From JAWWPG01 sp037719575 (GTDB lineage: Bacteria > Actinomycetota > Actinomycetes > Propionibacteriales > Nocardioidaceae), in assembly GCA_037719575.1 (NCBI GenBank), contig JBBJMF010000042.1, positions 1 to 22,404 of the forward strand: a stretch of DNA of 22,404 nt, written 5' to 3'. Below are positions 9,971-16,906 of this stretch, one piece after another. Numbering within the stretch: position 1 is the stretch's first letter; the number at the start of each line of letters is the position of its first letter. Below the pieces are notes generated by a model. It ran no database searches. It saw only the letters and a program-made list of their open reading frames with translations, and was not told the DNA's origin. Position numbers and translations under genes: made by a program.

Positions 9971-12352
9971 TCATGTGCCGGTGATGTGCTCTGGCCGGAC
10001 GGGAACCCGGGTCAAGGCAAGGCCGGTCGCCTGCCGGATCGCGGCCGCGACTGCGGGTCCCGACGATATCGTGGGCGCCTCTCCGACGCCGCGCAGGCCG
10101 TAGGGGGCGTGCGGGTCGGCGTACTCCAGCACGTCGATCGGCATCGGCGGGGTGTCCAGGATCGTGGGAATGAGGTAGTCCGTGAACGACGGGTTGCGGA
10201 TCTTGCCGTCCTTCACCACGATCTCCTCCATGATGGCGAGTCCCATGCCCTGAGTGCTGCCGCCCTGGATCTGGCCGACGACCGCACTCGGGTTGAGCGC
10301 CTTTCCGACGTCCTGGGCACATGCCAGCTCGACGACCTTGAGCAGCCCGAGGTCGACATCGACATCGACCACCGCGCGATGAGCGGAGAACGAGTACTGC
10401 ACGTGGGCGAACCCCTGGCCGGTCTCGGGGTGGATCTCCTCTGTGGGGCGATGGTGGTGCTCACGGGTCTCCTCGACGAACGAGTCGCCCAGTGCCTCCG
10501 CAATCGACATGACGACACCCTCGGACGCTGACACGACGTTGCCGTCGACAAGCGACAGATCCCCGAGGCTGCGCCCGAGCCGGTCGGAGACCAGCCGCAG
10601 GACACCGTCACGGACGGCCTCGCACGCGAGCTTCACCGCGCCACCGGTCATGTACGTCTGCCGGGACGCCGACGTCGAGCCGCCCGAGCCCACGTCGGTG
10701 TTCTTCGGGTGGACGATCACGGAGTCCACGCCGAGCTCCGTACGGCAGATCTGCTGCTCGATCGTGACCAGCCCCTGGCCGACCTCGGCAGCCGCGGTGT
10801 GCACAACGACCATCGGGGTGCCGCCCGCCGCGTCGATCCGCACCCGCGCCGTCGAGTAGTCGTCGAAGCCCTCGGAGAAGGCGACGTTCTTGTAGGTCAC
10901 GGCGTAGCCGACACCACGCCGGACACCCTCCCCGTGCGTGGAGTTGGCCACCCCGCCCGGGAGGGAGCGCAGGTCGAGATCACCGTCGTCGCGCTCCGCG
11001 GGCAGCGGCATGGCCTCGACCCGACGAAGCAGCTCCGCAACCGGGGCGGGACTGTCGATGACCTGGCCGTGCGGGGTGACGGAGCCCTCCCTCATCGCGT
11101 TGCGGATGCGGAAGTCGATCGGGTCCATCCCGAGCTCTGCGGCCAGGACGTCCATCTGCGCCTCATAGGCAAAGGCGGTCTGCACCGAGCCGAAGCCGCG
11201 CATCGCACCACACGGGGGGTTGTTGGTGTAGACGCCGTACGCGTCGACCCGGACGTTGTCGACGACATACGGGCCGATGCCCATCGTGCCGCCGTTGCCG
11301 ACAACCGCGGGAGTGCTCGAGGCGTACGCTCCGCCGTCGAAGTACAGGTCGCAGTTGACGAAGACCAGCGTGCCGTCCGTGTTGGCGCCGTGCTCGTAGC
11401 GCATCTCGACGGGGTGCCGGTGCACATGGCCGAAGAACGACTCCTCGCGGTTGTAGACCATCTTGACGGGCTTGCCGGTGCGGAGCGCAAGCATGCAGCC
11501 GTGCACGTGCATGGAGATGTCCTCGCGACCGCCGAACGCTCCGCCCACGCCGGAGAGGGTGAGCCGCACCTGGCTCGGCTCGAGTCCGAGCGCCGTGCAC
11601 ATCTGGCGCTGGTCGACATGCAGCCACTGGGTTGCGACGTAGAGGTCGACGCCACCTTGCCCGTCGGGAACCGCGAGCCCGGACTCCGGGCCGAGGAACG
11701 CCTGGTCCTGCATGCCGACCGAGTAGCTTCGCTCGATGACGACGTCGGCCTTCGCATCCGGGTCGCCCTTGCGGATCTTGAGGTGCCGTACCAGGTTGCC
11801 GGTGGGGTGGATCGGTGCCGCCGAGCGGCTGAGCTCGACGTCCTCGGCCGGGTCGTCGTGCAGGCGGTTCCAGGTCGGGTGCCCGAGCGCCTCCCGGGCG
11901 TCGGTGATCGGCTCCCAGACGTCGTAGTCGACGCGGATCTTCTTGGCCGCCTGGCGGGCGATCTCGGGATGGTTGGCCGCGACGAGGGCGACCGCCTCGC
12001 CCTGGTAGCGCACGACGTCCTTCGCCAGCACCGGTTGGTCGGACAGCTCCAGCCCATAGATGTTCTTGCCCGGCACGTCGTCGGCCGTGAGCACCGCGGA
12101 CACCCCCGTCGTCGCCAGCGCCTCACCGATGCTGACCGCTCGGATCCGCGCGAACGGGTGCGGGCTCCGCAACGTGACGCCCCAGAGCATGTCGTCCATC
12201 CAGAGGTCGCTCGAGTAGGCGAACTCGCCGGTCACCTTCAAGACACCGTCTGGGCGCTGTGGGCTGTCGCCGAGGCGACCGGTGGCGTCGTTCTGCAGCT
12301 TCTCAGGGGCTCCCGTGGGGGTGCGCGGGCTCAGCTCGGTTGGTGTGCTCAT
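9971..12352 (-). CDS. xdhB: Xanthine dehydrogenase, molybdopterin-binding subunit
   Basis: Catalytic subunit that hydroxylates hypoxanthine/xanthine toward urate at a molybdenum cofactor. At 793 residues it has the normal length for the separate large subunit. Visible motifs are GGAFGGRED (270-278) and MRGFGSVQTAFA (384 on), both cofactor-contacting loops, QGGSTQGMGLA near residue 700, and GVGEAPTI with the expected catalytic E758. YQGEAVALVAA in the N-terminal part is also family-typical. The ATG at 12352 shares one base with the deaminase stop (TGATG). It is the last gene of the right operon. No XdhC-type cofactor-insertion chaperone is seen in the window. Related aldehyde/CO dehydrogenases share the fold; uricase in the same operon favours xanthine as substrate. 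Confidence 0.93.
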   Translation of the reverse strand: MSTPTELSPRTPTGAPEKLQNDATGRLGDSPQRPDGVLKVTGEFAYSSDLWMDDMLWGVTLRSPHPFARIRAVSIGEALATTGVSAVLTADDVPGKNIYGLELSDQPVLAKDVVRYQGEAVALVAANHPEIARQAAKKIRVDYDVWEPITDAREALGHPTWNRLHDDPAEDVELSRSAAPIHPTGNLVRHLKIRKGDPDAKADVVIERSYSVGMQDQAFLGPESGLAVPDGQGGVDLYVATQWLHVDQRQMCTALGLEPSQVRLTLSGVGGAFGGREDISMHVHGCMLALRTGKPVKMVYNREESFFGHVHRHPVEMRYEHGANTDGTLVFVNCDLYFDGGAYASSTPAVVGNGGTMGIGPYVVDNVRVDAYGVYTNNPPCGAMRGFGSVQTAFAYEAQMDVLAAELGMDPIDFRIRNAMREGSVTPHGQVIDSPAPVAELLRRVEAMPLPAERDDGDLDLRSLPGGVANSTHGEGVRRGVGYAVTYKNVAFSEGFDDYSTARVRIDAAGGTPMVVVHTAAAEVGQGLVTIEQQICRTELGVDSVIVHPKNTDVGSGGSTSASRQTYMTGGAVKLACEAVRDGVLRLVSDRLGRSLGDLSLVDGNVVSASEGVVMSIAEALGDSFVEETREHHHRPTEEIHPETGQGFAHVQYSFSAHRAVVDVDVDLGLLKVVELACAQDVGKALNPSAVVGQIQGGSTQGMGLAIMEEIVVKDGKIRNPSFTDYLIPTILDTPPMPIDVLEYADPHAPYGLRGVGEAPTISSGPAVAAAIRQATGLALTRVPVRPEHITGT

Positions 12353-13716
12353 CAGTTCGCTCCCACTCTCTCCAGAAGTCTCGTGCTTGCTGCGCGTACG
12401 TCGCTAGCCACCGTCTCCTCGTCGACGTTGACCAGCCGGTCGCGTTCGACGACCGGGAGCCCGTTGACCACCAGCAACTCCAGCGGTGGAGGCGCTCCCA
12501 GGACCAGGGCCGCCACCGGGTCCGCGATGTCGATGTGCGGCAGGGTGTCGAGCCGCCACAGGGCGACGTCGGCAAGCTTGCCGACCTCGAGAGACCCGAT
12601 CTCGTCCTGCCGGCCCAGCACGGCTGCCCCGCCGAGCGTGCCCATCTCGAGGGCCTCCCGCACGGTCATCTCGTGGGGCCCGCCACGGGCCCTGGCGAAG
12701 AGCGCCGCGTGCCGGACCTCCTCGAGCAGCGAGCACGCCTCGTTGGAGGCGGCCCCGTCGACCCCGAGGCCGACAGCCACCCCCGCCTCGCGCATGTCAT
12801 GAGCCCTCGCAATCCCCGAGCCGAGCCGGGCGTTGGACGTGGGGCAGTGCGCGGCGCTGGTGCCGGTGGCGGCCATCGTGGCGATCGACGCGTCGTCGAG
12901 GTGCACCACATGGGCGTACCAGACGTCGGGCCCGAGCCAGCCGACCGACTCCATGTACTCGACCGGCGTGCTGTTGAAGTGCTTCCGACAGTAGTTCTCC
13001 TCATCGATCGTCTCGCAGAGATGCGTGTGCAGGCGGACCCCCTTCCTGCGCGCAAGCTCGGCCGCCTGGCTCAGCAGCTCGCCGGTGACCGAGAAGGGCG
13101 AGCACGGCGCGACGCCGATGCGCAGCATCGACTCGAACGACGCGTCGTGGTGGTCGTCGATCGCCGCCTCGGTCGCGGCCAGGATCGCGTCGATGTCCTC
13201 TACGACGTTGTCAGGCGGGAGTCCACCCTTGCTCTCCCCGAGATCCATCGACCCGCGGGTGGGGTGGAAACGCAGCCCGACGGCCCGGGCGGCGTCGACC
13301 TCGCCCTGCAGCACGTCTCCCCCGTCGTGGGGGAACACGTAGTGATGGTCCGTGGTCGTCGTACACCCGGTCTTGGCCAGCCAGCCAAGACCGCCGGTCG
13401 CCGCGGTCCGGACGATGTCCTCGTCGATGCGGCCCCACACGGGATAGAGCTTGGTGAGCCACTCGAAGAGCGTGCCGTCCACCGCGAAGCCCCGGGTGAC
13501 CCACTGGTAGAGGTGGTGGTGGGTGTTGACGAGACCCGGGGTGGCCAAGCACCCCGACCCGTCGACGTAGCGGGCATCCTCGAGCCCGCGCGGTGCCGGA
13601 CCCGGACCCACGGCGGTGATCCGGGCTCCGTCCATGAGGATGTGCCCCGCAGCATGCTCACTGCGATCGGGGTCCATCGTCGCGACCTGACAGCCGTCGA
13701 TGACGAGAGTGCTCAT
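12352..13716 (-). CDS. Guanine/8-oxoguanine-type deaminase (amidohydrolase)
   Basis: A 454-residue zinc amidohydrolase of the TrzN/8-oxoguanine deaminase group. Metal and catalytic residues visible: HxH in VNTHHHLYQW (H66, H68), LHTHLCET with H232 and E235, H272 in VVHLDD and D320 in GVDGAASN. YVFPHDGG and CPTSNARLGSG are also typical of this group. The operon context supports a purine base substrate: deamination of guanine to xanthine (or 8-oxoguanine to urate) feeds directly into the adjacent xanthine dehydrogenase or uricase steps. It is embedded between the FeS and Mo subunit genes of xanthine dehydrogenase, overlapping the former by four bases (ATGA) and the latter by one. Exact substrate cannot be decided from sequence; an S-adenosylhomocysteine/chlorohydrolase-like activity is less likely here. 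Confidence 0.85.
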   Translation of the reverse strand: MSTLVIDGCQVATMDPDRSEHAAGHILMDGARITAVGPGPAPRGLEDARYVDGSGCLATPGLVNTHHHLYQWVTRGFAVDGTLFEWLTKLYPVWGRIDEDIVRTAATGGLGWLAKTGCTTTTDHHYVFPHDGGDVLQGEVDAARAVGLRFHPTRGSMDLGESKGGLPPDNVVEDIDAILAATEAAIDDHHDASFESMLRIGVAPCSPFSVTGELLSQAAELARRKGVRLHTHLCETIDEENYCRKHFNSTPVEYMESVGWLGPDVWYAHVVHLDDASIATMAATGTSAAHCPTSNARLGSGIARAHDMREAGVAVGLGVDGAASNEACSLLEEVRHAALFARARGGPHEMTVREALEMGTLGGAAVLGRQDEIGSLEVGKLADVALWRLDTLPHIDIADPVAALVLGAPPPLELLVVNGLPVVERDRLVNVDEETVASDVRAASTRLLERVGAN

Positions 13717-14189
13717 GGGTGGACGTCAGCCTTGCGCTGCGCCACCAGTCGGACGGCGTCGAGGATCTTCTCGTATCCCGTGCAGCGGCACAGGTTGCCC
13801 GCCAGCGCCTCCCGGATCTCCGGGTCCGACGGACGGTCCGACCGTTCGAGCAGGTCGTGCGTCTGGACGATCAGACCCGGGGTGCAGAACCCGCACTGGA
13901 CGGCGCCGGCCTCCAGGAACGCCTGCTGCACCGGGTGGAGCCCCTCGGGGTCGGCGAGCCCTTCCACGGTGACGATCTCGCGGCCCTGCGCCTGCCCACC
14001 AGCCACCAGGCATGCGCAGGCCGTCACGCCGTCGAGGTACACCGTGCAGGAGCCGCACTCCCCTTGCTCGCAGGCGTTCTTCGACCCGGGAAGCCCCATC
14101 CGCTCGCGCAGCACGTAGAGCAGGCTCTCGCCCTCCCAGACGTCGTCGATCTCGCGCTTCTGACCGTTGACCGTGGTGGTGATACGCAT
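13713..14189 (-). CDS. xdhC: Xanthine dehydrogenase, [2Fe-2S] subunit
   Basis: The 158-residue electron-transfer subunit carries both [2Fe-2S] centres. The N-terminal ferredoxin-like cluster is held by C40, C45, C48 and C60 (NACEQGECGSC then TACAC). The second, in the helical domain, is held by C99, C102, C134 and C136 (VQCGFCTPG and GNLCRCTGY). All eight cysteines are present. It starts at the ATG at 14189, two bases after the FAD subunit stop. Three separate genes for Mo, FAD and FeS subunits is the common actinobacterial/E. coli XdhABC layout. The symbol follows E. coli naming, where XdhC is the FeS subunit; other naming systems use xdhC for the chaperone. Confidence 0.94.
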   Translation of the reverse strand: MRITTTVNGQKREIDDVWEGESLLYVLRERMGLPGSKNACEQGECGSCTVYLDGVTACACLVAGGQAQGREIVTVEGLADPEGLHPVQQAFLEAGAVQCGFCTPGLIVQTHDLLERSDRPSDPEIREALAGNLCRCTGYEKILDAVRLVAQRKADVHP

Positions 14190-14191
14190 GG

Positions 14192-15082
14192 TCAGCTCTC
14201 CTTCGAGGATGTGGCCGCGGTCCTGCTGTAGTCCTGCCAGGCCCAGGTCAGGGCCCGGCGCGCCATGACGGCGAGCGAGTGCAGGCGGTAGGCCGCCGTA
14301 CCGCGGACGTCGTCGATAGGCGAGCCGGCCGCCCGGACCCGGTCACCGAACTCCCGCACCGTTGCCTGGTCGAGCGCCGCGCGCGACTCCCAGAGTCCGG
14401 CCTCGTCGAGGGCAGCGGCGAGGAAGTCCTCGGCGTCGCGAGCCCGTCGAGGCGTCGGCGCGACCGAGCCGATGCCGGTACGGACCACCCGTCTCTCGGG
14501 GTGCAGCGCCAGCCCGAACGCCGCCACCGAGATGACCATGGCGTTGCGGGTACCGATCTTGCAGAACTGCTGGGGACCGGAGGGTGGCGTGATGACGATC
14601 GCGGAGATCAGCTCGTCGGGGCGCGCGGCGTTGCGCTTCACCCCGAGGTAGAAGTCCTCAGCCTTGATGGACCTGGTGGTGCCGCTCGACATCAGCTCGA
14701 TCACCGCGTCCGCGGCGAGCAGCGCCGGGTGTGCGTCACCGGCGGGTGATGCCGCGCCCAGGTTGCCGCCCACCGTTCCCCTGTTGCGGATCTGCGGCGA
14801 GCCGACGGTCCGCGAGGCCATGGCCAGCCCGGGGAGCAGGTCGCCGAGCTCGTCGATGACCCTGGTGTACGTCACGCCCGATCCCAGCCGGATCCGCCCG
14901 TCGTCGTGGCTCCACTCGGCCAGCTCCGCGACCCGGGTCAGGTCGAGCAGCACCTCAGGCCGGTGCATGTCGAAGTTGAGCTCGACCATGACGTCGGTGC
15001 CACCCGCGATCGGCACCGCGCCCGGATACTCGCTCTTGGCGGCCAGCGCCTCAGCCAGCGAGCTCGGCTGCAGGAATTCCAT
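14192..15082 (-). CDS. Xanthine dehydrogenase, FAD-binding subunit
   Basis: The 296-residue FAD subunit passes electrons from the FeS clusters to NAD+. FAD-binding motifs are PIAGGTDVMVE (24-34) and TVGGNLGAASPAGD (103-116), followed by the CO-dehydrogenase-flavoprotein C-terminal domain. No cysteine-rich insertion for an extra [4Fe-4S] cluster is seen. Start at 15082 follows GAGGAG. The gene begins 36 bases after the uricase stop, the widest gap in the right operon, and I saw no convincing promoter there. Confidence 0.93.
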   Translation of the reverse strand: MEFLQPSSLAEALAAKSEYPGAVPIAGGTDVMVELNFDMHRPEVLLDLTRVAELAEWSHDDGRIRLGSGVTYTRVIDELGDLLPGLAMASRTVGSPQIRNRGTVGGNLGAASPAGDAHPALLAADAVIELMSSGTTRSIKAEDFYLGVKRNAARPDELISAIVITPPSGPQQFCKIGTRNAMVISVAAFGLALHPERRVVRTGIGSVAPTPRRARDAEDFLAAALDEAGLWESRAALDQATVREFGDRVRAAGSPIDDVRGTAAYRLHSLAVMARRALTWAWQDYSRTAATSSKES

Positions 15083-15118
15083 CAGTGGCTCCTCGTGTCG
15101 TGTCAGGTCGTCGCTTGG

Positions 15119-16024
15119 TCAGCAGAAACCCGGGACGGTGTCCCAGGCGCGGCAGGGGAAGGGGGCGTCGTCTCGCATCACGGTCGCCTCGATGAGGCCG
15201 TACGGACGGTCGGCCGCGATGAAGACCTCGCCCGGGTTCTCGAGACCGAAGGGCGACAGGTCCACGGCGAAATGGTGCTTGTTGGGCGCCGAGAACCTGA
15301 TCTCGGCGATCGCCGGATGGGCCTCGAGGACGGCACGGCCCATCTCGTAGAGCGTCTGCTGCAGGGCGAGGCTGTGCACGGTCGCGAACTGCTCGAGCAG
15401 CAGCCGGCGCACGCCCGTGTACGTGTCGCCCCAAGCGACGTCTCCGTCGAGATACCGCCAGCGCGCGGTCAGCGAGGTGGCCATCATCCGGTCGGTGGTA
15501 GGGACCAGGGTCGTGTACCTGTCGACCAGGAAGTCGTGGAACTCCGAGCCCGTCGACTTGAGCAGCACCAGGTCGGTGAGGCCGGACACCACCGCGACCT
15601 GCTGGTCCCTGCCTTTGCCGTCGACGGTCAGCACCGTCGTACGTGTCTCCTGGCCCTTCCGCACCCAGCTGTGGTCGTGCTCGGACCCGTCGACGCAGAT
15701 GCGCTCCCAGCCGAACTCCTCGATCTCGATCCGCGCCCCCTCGACCGGCTCTGTGTCGTCGACGAAGTGCCGGCCGAGCGCCAGCGCGAAATCCTCGATC
15801 TCCCCGAGACCCACCTCCTTCGCGTAGGCGAACACGGTGTTCTTCTGGGTGTCGGTCGGAAGGACCAGCAGCTGGTCACCGGAGATATGGGCGTCGGTGA
15901 AGTCGCCGCGAAGCGATGTGGAGACATTGACGTCTCTGATCTCGTGGCGGTCCTGGTCCCGATAGATCCGGACGAGCCGGTTCTCCGCCTTTCCGTACTG
16001 GTTAGGCCCTAGCACGATGGCCAT
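15119..16024 (-). CDS. uox: Urate oxidase (uricase)
   Basis: Cofactor-free oxidase converting urate to 5-hydroxyisourate with O2. The 301-residue protein has both uricase repeats. It keeps the catalytic residues by alignment with the Aspergillus enzyme: K12 (YGKAENR), T57 in LPTDTQKNT, and N248 with H250 in APNKHHF. Substrate-clamping F162 and R179 are also present. The C terminus ends in GFC, with no peroxisomal signal, as expected in bacteria. ATG at 16024, two bases after the stop of the next enzyme in the pathway (HIU hydrolase), so three successive urate-to-allantoin enzymes are transcribed together. Its unstable product explains the tight grouping with HIU hydrolase and OHCU decarboxylase. 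Confidence 0.97.
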   Translation of the reverse strand: MAIVLGPNQYGKAENRLVRIYRDQDRHEIRDVNVSTSLRGDFTDAHISGDQLLVLPTDTQKNTVFAYAKEVGLGEIEDFALALGRHFVDDTEPVEGARIEIEEFGWERICVDGSEHDHSWVRKGQETRTTVLTVDGKGRDQQVAVVSGLTDLVLLKSTGSEFHDFLVDRYTTLVPTTDRMMATSLTARWRYLDGDVAWGDTYTGVRRLLLEQFATVHSLALQQTLYEMGRAVLEAHPAIAEIRFSAPNKHHFAVDLSPFGLENPGEVFIAADRPYGLIEATVMRDDAPFPCRAWDTVPGFC

Positions 16025-16026
16025 GT

Positions 16027-16359
16027 CTAACTCCCTCGGTAGGTCGAGAACGCGAACGGGCTCAGCAGCAGCGGCACGTGGTAGTGCTCGACCGAGTCAC
16101 CGACGGTGAACGCCACGGCGACCTCGGGGAAGAACGCCGGGATCCCCAGGTCGTCGAAGTAGGCGGCCGTGTCGAACACCAGTCGGTAGGTGCCGCCGGC
16201 GAGGACATCCGGACCGAGGACGCCGACCCGGCCGTCGTCGTCCGTGAGGCCCGAGGCGATGAGCCCCGCGCCGTCACCGAGACGTTCCAACGAGACGACG
16301 ATGCCCGCGCCTGGCCGGCCACGTGAGGTGTCAAGGACGTGCGTGCTGACCGAGCTCAT
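16027..16359 (-). CDS. pucM: 5-hydroxyisourate hydrolase (transthyretin-like)
   Basis: Hydrolyses 5-hydroxyisourate to OHCU. The 110-residue protein shows the three marks of the transthyretin-related enzyme: STHVLDTS near the N terminus (H7), DDGRV (R44), and the C-terminal YRGS tetrapeptide (107-110) preceded by EHYHVPLLLSPF. This separates it from true transthyretin. The start at 16359 overlaps the OHCU decarboxylase stop by four bases (ATGA). Length is normal for bacterial HIUase. Confidence 0.96.
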   Translation of the reverse strand: MSSVSTHVLDTSRGRPGAGIVVSLERLGDGAGLIASGLTDDDGRVGVLGPDVLAGGTYRLVFDTAAYFDDLGIPAFFPEVAVAFTVGDSVEHYHVPLLLSPFAFSTYRGS

Positions 16360-16883
16360 CGGGCGAGCACCTGCTTGAGACGCAGGACGGCGATCTCGCC
16401 GAGCTGACCAACCGTCTCGGCGAGCTCTGCCCCCTTGCCGTTGGCCAACCGGCGGCGCAGCTCTGAGAGCACCTCGCCCGAGGTACGTCCGGCGGCCCGG
16501 ATGAGGAACACCCGACTGAAGCGGTGCTCATACTCGGCATTGCCGACGCGGAGCGCGTCGGCGAGGGGCTCGGCATTGGAGGTGACACCTGCCTGCTCGC
16601 TCTGGGAGAACTCCACGTCGTGCCCCTCTCCTGGTTGCTCACCGATCCGCGGGTGCCGCGCCAGTGCGGCGTCCACCTCATCCTCGCTGAGCGTCCGGGC
16701 GACGCTTCCGGCCCGGTCGAGCAAGGCAGCACCAGTGTCGTACGGGCGGCCCGCCAGCACCTCGCTGACCCAACGAGGGACAGCGAGGCACGACACGAGC
16801 AACGCGCGCGCCTCCCGCTCCTCGAGGGCGTTGAACGAATCGACGTCGCTGCGCGAGTCCTCGATCGTCTGGCTGGTGCTCAC
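16356..16883 (-). CDS. OHCU decarboxylase (stand-alone, catalytic residues intact)
   Basis: Decarboxylates 2-oxo-4-hydroxy-4-carboxy-5-ureidoimidazoline to S-allantoin. From the GTG at 16883 the protein is 175 residues, normal for the family, and has AAAGGAG five bases upstream. An in-frame TTG at 16910 would overlap the permease stop and has no such site, so I reject it. Family residues are kept: H77 in ARHPRIGE, E96 in QSEQAGV, and EYEHRFSRVFLI. The HPRIG form (rather than HPDL) is seen in many actinobacterial members. It begins 23 bases after the permease, whose own C-terminal tail is a second, diverged copy of this domain lacking the His and Glu. Confidence 0.92.
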   Translation of the reverse strand: MSTSQTIEDSRSDVDSFNALEEREARALLVSCLAVPRWVSEVLAGRPYDTGAALLDRAGSVARTLSEDEVDAALARHPRIGEQPGEGHDVEFSQSEQAGVTSNAEPLADALRVGNAEYEHRFSRVFLIRAAGRTSGEVLSELRRRLANGKGAELAETVGQLGEIAVLRLKQVLAR

Positions 16884-16906
16884 TCGTCTCCTTTGGCTGG
16901 CCGCGG

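Noticed and set aside
10709..14118. Two plus-strand frames of about 700 and 620 residues (10709-12802 and 12259-14118)
   Set aside because: They mirror the xanthine dehydrogenase and deaminase genes, whose minus-strand products carry clear catalytic motifs; the plus-strand translations have none.
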